Of a stretch of 54,271 nt of DNA, positions 1-8,982 are shown one piece after another. The notes under the pieces were generated by a model, which was not told the origin of the DNA, made no database searches, and was given only the letters and a program-made list of their open reading frames with translations. The stretch lies in the NCBI GenBank assembly GCA_019115825.1, contig DXCV01000081.1, positions 1 to 54,271 of the forward strand, in the 5' to 3' direction. A program made the translations under genes and the position numbers. How positions within the stretch are numbered: the stretch's first letter is position 1; every line of letters starts with the position of its first letter. The DNA comes from Candidatus Bacteroides pullicola. GTDB lineage: Bacteria > Bacteroidota > Bacteroidia > Bacteroidales > Bacteroidaceae.

Positions 1-6
1 GAATTT

Positions 7-130
7 ATGGCACGCAGATGACACAGATAGTACAGATGACCGCAGATTTTAATAGGCAGATAATAAAGAATCTGCGCAAATCTGCTTAATCAGTGTCATC
101 TGCGTGCCATCACCGATAAATTATCATTTA
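7..130. repeat. 104-bp palindromic element, copy 1, with conserved tail
   Basis: A 104-bp sequence (7-110) whose ends are a perfect 18-bp inverted repeat (ATGGCACGCAGATGACAC and its complement), followed by the tail ACCGATAAATTATCATTTA at 112-130. A second copy of the same length, inverted, lies at 39407-39510 and I count 13 mismatches in 104 positions. The tail recurs exactly at 41168-41186. The element contains no open frame of note. It lies just upstream of the TSCPD gene, so it could form a hairpin in an upstream transcript or act as a terminator. It resembles a MITE or REP-like element; I infer mobility only from the two copies. Confidence 0.8.
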
Positions 131-148
131 AACATATAGCAGACAATT

Positions 149-394
149 ATGACCTACCATTACAAGACCCGCGGTACATGCAGTACCGACATGATTCTGA
201 CCGTCGAAGACGGCATCATCCGCGATGTGGAAATCTGGAACGGTTGCAACGGCAACCTGCAAGGCATCAGCCGCCTCGTGCGCGGCATGAAGCCCGAAGA
301 AGTGATTGAGAAGCTCGAAGGCATACGCTGCGGCATGCGCCCCACGTCCTGCCCCGACCAGTTGTGCAAAGCCCTGCACGAGATGGGTTACTAA
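149..394 (+). CDS. TSCPD domain-containing protein (TIGR03905-type), 81 aa
   Basis: An 81-residue protein consisting of essentially one TSCPD domain. The signature TSCPDQL lies near residues 66-72, and further cysteines occur in the RGTCS, NGCNGN and IRCGM stretches. The domain is known from the C-terminus of some class II ribonucleotide reductases, where cysteines bind metal or take part in redox; stand-alone versions have no settled function. Only 13 nt separate it from the Nramp gene and the following C-GCAxxG-C-C gene is 24 nt further on, so a three-gene operon is likely. The mix of cysteine-rich proteins with a metal transporter suggests a link to metal handling, which is inference. Confidence 0.88.
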   Translation: MTYHYKTRGTCSTDMILTVEDGIIRDVEIWNGCNGNLQGISRLVRGMKPEEVIEKLEGIRCGMRPTSCPDQLCKALHEMGY

Positions 395-407
395 AACATC
401 CTGCCCC

Positions 408-1670
408 ATGAAGAACCTCCTGAAAGACTTGCGGCGGCATGACCACAAACGCTACCTTGGCGGACTGGACTTGCTGCGGTACATCGGGCCGGGCTTGCTC
501 GTGACGGTAGGCTTCATCGACCCCGGCAACTGGGCTTCCAACTTCGCGGCTGGCTCGGAATTTGGTTACGCGCTGCTGTGGGTGGTGACGCTGTCCACTG
601 TGATGCTCATCATCCTGCAACACAACGTCGCCCACCTGGGCATTGTCACCGGCCTCTGCCTGTCCGAGGCGGCCAACCGGTATGCTCCGCGCTGGGTGGC
701 TCGTCCCGTGCTCGCCACGGCGGTGGCCGCGTCTGTCAGCACGTCCCTGGCCGAGATACTGGGCGGAGCCATCGCGTTGCAGATGCTGTTCGGCTTCGAG
801 CTGGTGTGTGGGGCGGTGCTGGTGACGGTGTTCGTGCTGGTGATGCTCTTCACCAATTCCTACAAGCGCATTGAGCGTGCCATCATCGGCTTTGTCTCCA
901 TCATCGGGCTGTCCTTCATCTACGAACTGTTCCTGGTGGACATCGAGTGGCCGCAGGCTTTGCGGGGATGGGTGGTGCCCTCCTTGCCGCAAGGCAGCCT
1001 ACTGGTGGTGATGAGTGTCCTGGGGGCAGTGGTGATGCCCCACAACCTCTTTCTCCACTCGGAGGTGGTGCAGAGCCGCGAGTACCACAAACGCGATGAC
1101 GCTACCATCCGCCGGCGGCTGAAGTACGAGTTTGCCGACACGCTGTTCTCCATGCTGGTGGGCTGGGCCATCAACAGCGCCATGATATTGCTGGCGGCCA
1201 CCACCTTCCATCGCGAGGGCATCCCCGTGGAGGAGCTGCAACAGGCGCAGTCCTTGCTTCAGCCGTTGCTGGGAGGCAATGCTGCGGTGATTTTCGCCCT
1301 CGCCCTGCTGCTGGCGGGCATATCGTCCACCATCACCAGTGGCATGGCTGCGGGGTCCATCTTCGCCGGGATGTTCGACGAGCCCTACAACATCCGCGAC
1401 ACGCATTCGCAGGTGGGCGTCGTGCTGTCCTTGGGGCTTGCGCTGCTGCTCATCGTCTTCATCGGCGACCCTTTCCGGGGCTTGCTGGTCTCGCAGATGG
1501 TGCTCAGCCTGCAGCTGCCCTTCACCGTGTTCCTGCAGGTGTGGCTCACGTCCTCGCCGCGCGTGATGGGGAAGTATGCCAACCGCCGGTCCACCACCGT
1601 CGTGCTCTGCCTGCTGGCGGGGCTGGTGACGGTGCTCAACCTGTGGCTGCTGGCATCGCTTATTGTATAA
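408..1670 (+). CDS. Nramp-family divalent metal ion transporter
   Basis: A 420-residue polytopic inner-membrane protein of the Nramp family, which imports Mn2+ or Fe2+ with protons. The hallmark DPGN of the first transmembrane helix is visible in FIDPGNWASN near residue 34, and the second metal-binding motif in MPHNLFLHS. The frame opens further upstream at 306, but that start lies inside the TSCPD gene and gives a non-membrane N-terminus; the ATG at 408 gives the expected N-terminus MKNLLKDLRRHDHKRYLGG. The length fits the family. Metal specificity cannot be read from the sequence. It is probably cotranscribed with the TSCPD gene. Confidence 0.93.
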   Translation: MKNLLKDLRRHDHKRYLGGLDLLRYIGPGLLVTVGFIDPGNWASNFAAGSEFGYALLWVVTLSTVMLIILQHNVAHLGIVTGLCLSEAANRYAPRWVARPVLATAVAASVSTSLAEILGGAIALQMLFGFELVCGAVLVTVFVLVMLFTNSYKRIERAIIGFVSIIGLSFIYELFLVDIEWPQALRGWVVPSLPQGSLLVVMSVLGAVVMPHNLFLHSEVVQSREYHKRDDATIRRRLKYEFADTLFSMLVGWAINSAMILLAATTFHREGIPVEELQQAQSLLQPLLGGNAAVIFALALLLAGISSTITSGMAAGSIFAGMFDEPYNIRDTHSQVGVVLSLGLALLLIVFIGDPFRGLLVSQMVLSLQLPFTVFLQVWLTSSPRVMGKYANRRSTTVVLCLLAGLVTVLNLWLLASLIV

Positions 1671-1694
1671 TCCATTTTAATTCCTATATCGTAT

Positions 1695-2177
1695 ATGATG
1701 ACTAACGAAGAACGTATCCGGCTGGCCGTGGACCAGTTCATGTCCGGCTTCAACTGCGCCCAGTCCGTCGTCTCCGCCTTTGCCGACCAGTACGGCTTCA
1801 CCCGCGAGCAGGCCCTCCACATGTCTGCCTCCTTCGGGGCGGGCATCGGGCGGATGCGCCTGACGTGCGGCGCCGTCTGCGGGATGCTGCAACTGGCGGG
1901 GCTGGAACACTGTGCCCTGGAGGGCAGCGACCGCAAGGCCAAGTCCGAGAACTATGCCCTGGTGCAGCGCCTGGCCGACGAGTTCCGCCGCCGCAACGGC
2001 TCCATCACCTGCCGCGAACTGCTGGGCCTGCGCAAGGAACAACGCAGCGCAGAGGCATCGGAGCGTACACCGGAGTACTACGCCACGCGCCCCTGCGCCC
2101 GCATGATTGAATCCGCCGCCCGCATCTGGGTGGAACACCTCGAGGGGCGGCTCACCGACGATAAGCCCGAGCCTTAA
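1695..2177 (+). CDS. C-GCAxxG-C-C family protein (probable redox or metal protein)
   Basis: A 160-residue soluble protein with the cysteine pattern of the C_GCAxxG_C_C family: FNCAQSV near residue 18, TCGAVCG near residue 58, TCREL near residue 103 and RPCARM near residue 135. Members often sit near redox or transporter genes; the biochemical role is unknown. There are two consecutive ATGs at 1695 and 1698 and either could be used. The stop codon (2175-2177) overlaps the stop of the convergent HU-like gene by the shared bases TTAA, so the two transcripts must end inside one another or overlap. Confidence 0.85.
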   Translation: MMTNEERIRLAVDQFMSGFNCAQSVVSAFADQYGFTREQALHMSASFGAGIGRMRLTCGAVCGMLQLAGLEHCALEGSDRKAKSENYALVQRLADEFRRRNGSITCRELLGLRKEQRSAEASERTPEYYATRPCARMIESAARIWVEHLEGRLTDDKPEP

Positions 2178-2695
2178 CCGAAGCTGTCTTCGTCGCCGCT
2201 GCCCGGTTCAGAGCCGCCGCCGGGCGTGGGCGTCGTCGAGCCGCCGGGATTGGTGGCATGCAGGTAGTCCATGCGGGTGGCATAGCTGATGCCATCCTTC
2301 TGCACGCCGCCGTCCTCGAACTCGATGTTGTCCTGCACCCGCTTGCGGAATGCCTTGTCCACCACGAACACCGGACGGACGTCATACAGCATCTCCTTCG
2401 GGTCGAAGCCTTCCACCGTGTCCGAGCCTTTGCTCTTGAACGTCAGGCGGAAGTACCCCAGGCCCGGGATGGTCACCGTGTGGCCCTGCAGCAACTGCTC
2501 GGGAATGAAGTCTGCCAGCAGGTCCAGCGCGGCCTCCAGCTCGATGGGGGCCATCGTGGTGTTCTTGGTGGCGGCGCGGGTCATGGCCTTGCCGCTCAGC
2601 GGGGTGGCACTGGCGGGTGTTCCGCGCCAGTTCTTCTCGGAATCCGGGTTGCCCGGTTCCAAGCTCTTCTCTACAAGTTTATACTTATAAGCCAT
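2174..2695 (-). CDS. HU-like (HU-HIG) DNA-binding protein
   Basis: A 173-residue protein of the Bacteroidales histone-like type, longer than the 90-residue HU. The first 130 residues show the HU fold order: the N-terminal stretch MAYKYKLVEKSLEPGN, a helical segment around IELEAALDLLADFIPEQL, and a beta region GHTVTIPGLGYFRLTFKSKG. A divergent tail of about 30 residues is rich in Gly, Ser, Thr and Pro and ends in DEDSFG. Proteins of this class are abundant in Bacteroides and their DNA targets are poorly defined. It lies downstream of the fimbrillin-like gene, with a repeat-rich spacer between, and converges on the C-GCAxxG-C-C gene. Confidence 0.85.
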   Translation of the reverse strand: MAYKYKLVEKSLEPGNPDSEKNWRGTPASATPLSGKAMTRAATKNTTMAPIELEAALDLLADFIPEQLLQGHTVTIPGLGYFRLTFKSKGSDTVEGFDPKEMLYDVRPVFVVDKAFRKRVQDNIEFEDGGVQKDGISYATRMDYLHATNPGGSTTPTPGGGSEPGSGDEDSFG

Positions 2696-2742
2696 AATTG
2701 TATGGTTTTAAGGGTGAATAAATAAAGGTTATTTTCTGCCTC

Positions 2743-2858
2743 AAATCGAGATCCCGATGTCTCCCCGGTTGACGTCCCGATGTCTACCCGGCTGACGTCC
2801 CGATGTCAACCCGGGTGACGTCCCGATCTCAATCCGGGTGACATCGGGATCTCGATTT
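2743..2858. repeat. 23-bp tandem repeat (4 units) between 19-bp inverted arms
   Basis: The core holds units spaced exactly 23 bp (GAC marks at 2771, 2794, 2817, 2840) of the form CCCGATGTC-N-ACCCGG-N-TGACGT. It is flanked by a perfect 19-bp inverted repeat: AAATCGAGATCCCGATGTC at 2743-2761 and its complement at 2840-2858. The single units are themselves partly palindromic around ACCCGGGT. The element starts 7 nt after the fimbrillin-like stop codon and ends 48 nt before the HU-like start. Since 23 is not a multiple of three it is not coding. It could fold into a long hairpin and reduce read-through. Confidence 0.9.
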
Positions 2859-2865
2859 GGGGGGA

Positions 2866-4605
2866 TTAGTCTGTCGTTTGGATCTCGATAACGAGGGGGC
2901 GGTCGGCTTTGTCATCCTCTTCGTTTTCTACCCATTGGTAGCTTGTATTCTCCAAGGCCTCGTTCATCTTTTCTGCGGCTGCATTCCAATCGGCTACTGT
3001 GTTTCCTTCTGCATCCATTATGCCGCCTGCACTCTCTTGGTAGTAGCTGGCGGTGTAAGTCGGGGTACTACTTTCGTCAACAACGAGTTTTCCCCCGGTG
3101 ACATAGCAGGCCGTTATTTCACTAGCTATACCAGGCGAGATATATTCTATCATGGCCACACCTGACGAGGTGACGGAACAAGCTGTGAAGCTGCTAGCTG
3201 ACGCTCTTCTCGTCAAACCTCCTTTGTTCGAATATAGGTTGGTTGTTCCTCCGATGACGTGGCAGTTCTCCATGGTACAGATAGCCATACTCCCTGCAAA
3301 GAACCCCCCACTCCCAGAACCTTCATCTGTCGTAATACTGGGATTCTGAAGGGTCAAGTTCTTAATGGCGCAATTGGTAGCACCGTCGGCAATAAGACCG
3401 ACTCCATTAGAGCTACTCTTTTCTGTGAGTGCCAGGTTTTTGATGGTGTGCCTGCCGCCGTCTATGGTGGCATTTTCGTATCTCTCTATGACCGGCCAGG
3501 TCTTTCCCTTCATGTCGATGTCGTCGGTCAGGGTGAGGTTGGGGAAGGTGTTGGTGCTGGCACTCTGTACGGCTTTCGCCCATTCCAGCAAGCCTCTGGC
3601 TGTGCTGACGGTATAGGTTATTTTGCCTTCATCGTCCTCGCTTGTTATAGCGCCTTCTTCCAGCTCTCCGCCTTCCTCAGTGCCGGTTCCCTCGCCCCAG
3701 CCGCCTACGCCCACGCTGCCGGATGTGCTCATGGAGCCGTTGGCTTTCATCTCCAGGCGGAGGGTGTATTCATAGTTGCCTTTCAGGGTCAGGGGGGCGC
3801 TGTGCAGGTACTCCTTATCTTTTTGGTCAGTAGTAGTAGTGGCTGTGATTTTGAGCGTGGTCGCTGCCACGGTCTGCGGCAGGAGGATGCACTCGTAGGT
3901 GGCGGTGAGTCCGGGAGTGGTTTCGGAAATTGTGGCGGGGGATTCCAGGTGTGCCTTGATGTCCGTAGCATTGCCGGATACCTCCAGCTCGTCCGTCTCG
4001 GGGATGAAGGTGGCCGTCGTCTGTGTGCCGCCTATGGTCAGTGCGGTAATGGGATTTGTGAAAGTGCCCGTGACAGTCACCACCACCTTCAGCTTGGCGA
4101 AGCGGTGCGCCAGGTTCACCTTGATGTTCCCCTCGGCGTCGAGGTCTGCGGGCGTGAGGGTCTTGGGCGCCATATAGAGCAGGTCGCTCTTCAGCAGGCC
4201 GTTCTCGCGGTCGCTTTGGTCGGCCTGTACGGAGACTTCCTTGCCGGTGGTGTAGTCCTTCTTGGTCCATTCTACGCCTTTCTGCTCCAGGGCGGACACC
4301 ACCGGGTAGGTGCTGCCCCAGTTTATGCCGAGGTCGGTGGCCGTCCATTGGTCTCCACTCTTCTCTATCGCGCCAAAGTAGTCGTATTCGTCTGCGCCTT
4401 CCTGGTTGGTCACGCGGAAGTAGTAGCGCGTCAGGTCGGCCGTCGTCATCGCTTCGCGGGTCATGGGGGCATCGACGTGGGCCACCACGCGCATGGGCGT
4501 CCCCGTCATGGGCAGGCCGGCGGCGGTGCGTTCGTCGTCTTGGGTGCAGCCCGCCAGGCTCAGCAGGGCCAGGGCTGCGAGGGTGAAGTTGTTTGTTCTT
4601 TTCAT
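2866..4605 (-). CDS. Fimbrillin-like surface lipoprotein with beta-helix-like C-terminal half
   Basis: A 579-residue exported lipoprotein: signal peptide with lipobox LAGC (Cys20), then CTQDDERTAAG. Residues 35-290 read like the Mfa-like/fimbrillin fold of Bacteroidetes type V pili and related adhesins (MRVVAHVDAPMTREA, LLYMAPKTLTPADL, LAHRFAKLKVVVTV). A linker with GVGGWGEGTG follows, then a C-terminal half with repeated short beta segments typical of right-handed beta-helix or GLUG-type regions (TIDGGRHTIKNLALTE, NLTLQNPSITT, ENCHVIGG). Probable role: surface adhesin or pilus component. The gene is downstream of a 44-residue gene with its own phylum-type promoter and has no adjacent anchor or usher genes. 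Confidence 0.82.
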   Translation of the reverse strand: MKRTNNFTLAALALLSLAGCTQDDERTAAGLPMTGTPMRVVAHVDAPMTREAMTTADLTRYYFRVTNQEGADEYDYFGAIEKSGDQWTATDLGINWGSTYPVVSALEQKGVEWTKKDYTTGKEVSVQADQSDRENGLLKSDLLYMAPKTLTPADLDAEGNIKVNLAHRFAKLKVVVTVTGTFTNPITALTIGGTQTTATFIPETDELEVSGNATDIKAHLESPATISETTPGLTATYECILLPQTVAATTLKITATTTTDQKDKEYLHSAPLTLKGNYEYTLRLEMKANGSMSTSGSVGVGGWGEGTGTEEGGELEEGAITSEDDEGKITYTVSTARGLLEWAKAVQSASTNTFPNLTLTDDIDMKGKTWPVIERYENATIDGGRHTIKNLALTEKSSSNGVGLIADGATNCAIKNLTLQNPSITTDEGSGSGGFFAGSMAICTMENCHVIGGTTNLYSNKGGLTRRASASSFTACSVTSSGVAMIEYISPGIASEITACYVTGGKLVVDESSTPTYTASYYQESAGGIMDAEGNTVADWNAAAEKMNEALENTSYQWVENEEDDKADRPLVIEIQTTD

Positions 4606-4624
4606 ACTTGTTCTTGTTAAATGG

Positions 4625-4759
4625 TTATACTAATTCTGCGCCGTCGTCGGGCGTGATGTCTACGTCATCTCCCCAGCCGCCTACGCTGGCTTGGAATCCG
4701 GCTTCGCACCGCACTTCTATCACTTCCACGCGGGGCGGGATGTACTGTTCTTCCTTCAT
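4625..4759 (-). CDS. 44-residue conserved-type small protein upstream of fimbrillin
   Basis: A 44-codon frame translating as MKEEQYIPPRVEVIEV, then RCEAGFQASVGGWGDD, then VDITPDDGAELV and a stop. The opening (K-x-x-Y-x-P-R-V-E-V-I-E-V) matches a recurring type of tiny Bacteroides protein that I recall being encoded next to surface-lipoprotein genes; no function is known. It lies 19 nt upstream of the fimbrillin-like gene, on the same strand and directly downstream of a strong promoter, so it is very likely the first gene of that operon. It has no signal peptide. Its VGGWGDD segment resembles VGGWGEG inside the fimbrillin-like protein. Confidence 0.7.
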   Translation of the reverse strand: MKEEQYIPPRVEVIEVRCEAGFQASVGGWGDDVDITPDDGAELV

Positions 4760-4809
4760 ACGTTCTTGTTTTTAGATGGGATGGTTCGTTTCGTGCCGGT
4801 TGGCGGTTG

Positions 4810-4841
4810 CAAAGGTAGGGGATTCCCCGGAATTTCCCAAA
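4810..4841 (-). promoter_or_regulatory. Bacteroides-type promoter for the 44-aa/fimbrillin operon
   Basis: On the minus strand TTTG (4838-4841) is followed after 20 bp by TACCTTTG (4810-4817), matching the Bacteroidetes sigma-ABfr consensus TTTG-N19-21-TAnnTTTG. The expected transcript start is near 4803, giving a leader of about 45 nt before the 44-residue gene. Confidence 0.85.
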
Positions 4842-4870
4842 GAATGTTGTTTTTTTTTTACCATACCCCC

Positions 4871-4914
4871 AAAAATTTTCCCCGGCTCGCCTCGGGGGGG
4901 CGGGTCGGGGAAAA
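4871..4914 (-). terminator. Intrinsic terminator of the atp operon
   Basis: Arms TTTTCCCC (4876-4883) and GGGGAAAA (4907-4914) enclose a GC-rich loop. On the minus strand the hairpin runs into TTTTT (4871-4875), about 30 nt after the atpG stop codon. Confidence 0.8.
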
Positions 4915-4945
4915 GCAGAGGGCGCGGGCGGGTCGCCCCGCGGCG

Positions 4946-5836
4946 TCATTTCATGCTGCCGCCGATGATGTCCAGCAACTCATTGGTGATGCTCTGCTGG
5001 CGCGTCTTGTTGTACTGTATGGTCAGTTCCTGTATCAGGTCGTCGGCGTTGTCCGTGGCGGCCTGCATGGCCAGCATTCGCGCGGCGTGCTCCGAGGTGA
5101 CGGAGTCCAGCAGCATAGTGTATATCTTTTGGCACAGCACCATGGGAAGCAACTCGGCCAGTACGCGGTCCACGGAGGGTTCCACGATGTAGTCGTTGTT
5201 GAATCCGCGTGCTGTCGTCGTATTGCCGTCTGCCGTGCCTGCGGCCATGCGACTCAGGTCGATGGGCAGGTAGTCCTCGCGGGTCAGCACTTGCGAGCCC
5301 ATGGACTTGAAGTGGTGGTAGATCAACTCCACGCGGTCCACCCGCTGCTCGGCGAAGTTCGCCATCAGTTCCCCGGCCAGTTGGTAGGCGTCGGCATAGG
5401 CGGGCACGTCCACCAGCTTCTGGTAGGACCCCTGCTTGGCGCAGGCCATCTTCTTCACCGCCTCTTCGATTTTCTTGCCCACGGGGTAGACCAGGATGTT
5501 CTCCTTGCCCAAGTGGCTGTAGTCCGCCAGCGTCTTCTCCAGCAGACGCGCCACGTTGGAGTTGTAGGCGCCGCACAGCGAGCTGTTGGACGAGCAGACC
5601 ACGATGGCCACGCGGGTCACCTCGCGCCGCGCCGTGTAGGCTGACTCGAACGACGTCTCCGTCCGCAGGAAGTTCGTCAGGATTTCGTTCAGCTTCCGCT
5701 GGTAAGGCAACATGCTCGTTATCCGGCCCTGCGCCTTGTGCAGCTTCGCCGAGGCCACCATCTTCATGGCCGACGTGATTTGGCGCGTGCTCTTGACGGA
5801 ACTGATTCTATTTTTAACCTCTTTCAGTGAAGCCAT
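4946..5836 (-). CDS. atpG: F1F0 ATP synthase gamma subunit
   Basis: A 296-residue central-stalk subunit of F1. The conserved N-terminal helix is clear (MASLKEVKNRISSVKSTRQITSAMKMVASAKL), and the C-terminal helix carries TSEHAARMLAMQAATDNADDLI and ends in TRQQSITNELLDIIGG, both family hallmarks. It rotates within the alpha3beta3 head and couples it to the c-ring. It is the last gene of the atp operon, 15 nt after atpA, and is followed by an intrinsic terminator. Confidence 0.97.
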   Translation of the reverse strand: MASLKEVKNRISSVKSTRQITSAMKMVASAKLHKAQGRITSMLPYQRKLNEILTNFLRTETSFESAYTARREVTRVAIVVCSSNSSLCGAYNSNVARLLEKTLADYSHLGKENILVYPVGKKIEEAVKKMACAKQGSYQKLVDVPAYADAYQLAGELMANFAEQRVDRVELIYHHFKSMGSQVLTREDYLPIDLSRMAAGTADGNTTTARGFNNDYIVEPSVDRVLAELLPMVLCQKIYTMLLDSVTSEHAARMLAMQAATDNADDLIQELTIQYNKTRQQSITNELLDIIGGSMK

Positions 5837-5851
5837 GTCCTATTCCCTTTA

Positions 5852-7438
<1,587 letters not shown>

Positions 7439-7453
7439 ATTCTTAGTGATTAA

Positions 7454-8014
7454 TTATACGATTCTTCTGTTCTTGTCAATAAACTGTTGTTTCACTCTCT
7501 TCAATTGGGTAGCAATACTGGCATCCAACCTATAGTCATTTATATCGAAAATGAAACCGCCTTCCAACGCCGGGTTCACTTCCGTTTGCAGTTCCATCCG
7601 GGCGTGCAACATGGAAGAGGCGCTGTTTCGGATGCGGTCGGCCACCTTCTGGCTCACGGGCACGGCCGTTATCAGCCGGGCCACGCCAATATGTTTGCTC
7701 TGACGGTACAAATCCATGAATGAAAGGCACATGTATTGCAAGAGTTTCTCGCGCCGGTTCTTCAGCACCAACTTGACAAAGTCGCTAAAGGTTGCATCCA
7801 CCTTTCCGTCGCCCACGGCCGCTGCGCACACCAACGTATACTTCTCCTTGGCGGGCAACACCGGATTCTCAAGGGCGGCACGAAAGCCCGGATATTTGCT
7901 GAAAGCTTCCGAAAGCCCCTTGCACTGCTTGTACAAGGCGTCTTCCGTGCCTTTTTCTTTCGCAAATCCCATCAACGCCTTTGCGTATCGCATCGAAATT
8001 ATTCCTATATCCAT
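7454..8014 (-). CDS. atpH: F1F0 ATP synthase delta subunit
   Basis: A 186-residue peripheral-stalk subunit that joins F1 to the b subunits. It starts with the typical delta pattern MDIGIISMRYAKALMGFAKEKG and ends with the C-terminal motif region VNPALEGGFIFDINDYRLDASIATQLKRVKQ, which is the family signature. It sits between atpF and atpA as expected. Confidence 0.95.
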   Translation of the reverse strand: MDIGIISMRYAKALMGFAKEKGTEDALYKQCKGLSEAFSKYPGFRAALENPVLPAKEKYTLVCAAAVGDGKVDATFSDFVKLVLKNRREKLLQYMCLSFMDLYRQSKHIGVARLITAVPVSQKVADRIRNSASSMLHARMELQTEVNPALEGGFIFDINDYRLDASIATQLKRVKQQFIDKNRRIV

Positions 8015-8066
8015 GTTTTCTCCAAACGATTACGACTCAACGATTTGTCATCAAGCCTTTGGTCCT

Positions 8067-8573
8067 TTAATTTTTCTTACTTGCAGGGAGCATTTCATCC
8101 AGCATCCGGTCAATCATGTCCATCTGCTCACGCTCTTCGTCCAGGTTCTTGCGAATCACTTTCTCGGCGATGTCCACAGACAGCTCGGCTACTTGGCGGC
8201 GGATGGCGCGGATGGCCTCCTCCTTCTCCTGCTGTATTTGTTTCCGTACTTCGTCCAGTTCTTTTTGGGCAACTGTTTCTGCCTGCTTGCGCGCGTCGTC
8301 GATAATCTTCTCGCGTTCCAGCATGGCTTCCCTTACAATACGTCCTTGTTCCTTGTTGGCTGTAGCAATCAAGGCTTCCGTCTCCTCCTTTATTTTGGAG
8401 AATTTCTCGTTGGCCTCGCGCGCCACTTCCATCGAGTGGTCAATGTAGGCCTTGCGTTCTTCCACCATCTTGACGATGACCGGAAATCCATATTTGGCAA
8501 GCACTACAAACACCACCAAGAACGACAGGAGCATCCAAAAGAGCAAACCACTCTCGGGTAATAACAATGACAT
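8067..8573 (-). CDS. atpF: F1F0 ATP synthase b subunit
   Basis: A 168-residue peripheral-stalk subunit. One N-terminal transmembrane helix (about residues 7-27, [20 protein letters not shown]) is followed by a long, highly charged coiled coil rich in Glu, Lys, Ala and Arg ([20 protein letters not shown] and onward). The frame is open to 8642, but that upstream part overlaps the inverted repeat after atpE and has no membrane-protein character; the ATG at 8573 gives the canonical N-terminus [13 protein letters not shown]. The gap to atpE is 81 nt and holds a strong hairpin. Confidence 0.95.
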   Translation of the reverse strand: MSLLLPESGLLFWMLLSFLVVFVVLAKYGFPVIVKMVEERKAYIDHSMEVAREANEKFSKIKEETEALIATANKEQGRIVREAMLEREKIIDDARKQAETVAQKELDEVRKQIQQEKEEAIRAIRRQVAELSVDIAEKVIRKNLDEEREQMDMIDRMLDEMLPASKKN

Positions 8574-8594
8574 ACTTGAAAACTCGGTTAAGAG

Positions 8595-8639
8595 CGGCCT
8601 GCAATCCCGCAATGGCAGGCATTGCCGGATTGCAAGCCG
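8595..8639 (-). other. Long hairpin between atpE and atpF
   Basis: Two 20-nt arms (8595-8614 and 8620-8639) pair with only two mismatches around a 5-nt loop. On the transcribed strand it starts 15 nt after the atpE stop. No U-run follows, so it is a poor terminator; it is well placed to protect the 3' end of an atpE-containing mRNA or to lower read-through into atpF. This role is inference from position. Confidence 0.75.
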
Positions 8640-8654
8640 CAAAGTTATAAACTA

Positions 8655-8918
<264 letters not shown>

Positions 8919-8982
8919 CTAATTTTTTAAATGGTTATTTAATGATTTACTAATTGTTTCTCACTCTTGTTTTTTTCCGACA

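Noticed and set aside
7..110. Invertible promoter or insertion sequence
   Set aside because: There is no recombinase or transposase nearby and no promoter consensus inside; it is called only a palindromic element.
306..407. Extended N-terminus of the Nramp protein
   Set aside because: The extension lies wholly in the TSCPD gene in another frame and is not membrane-like; the ATG at 408 fits the family.
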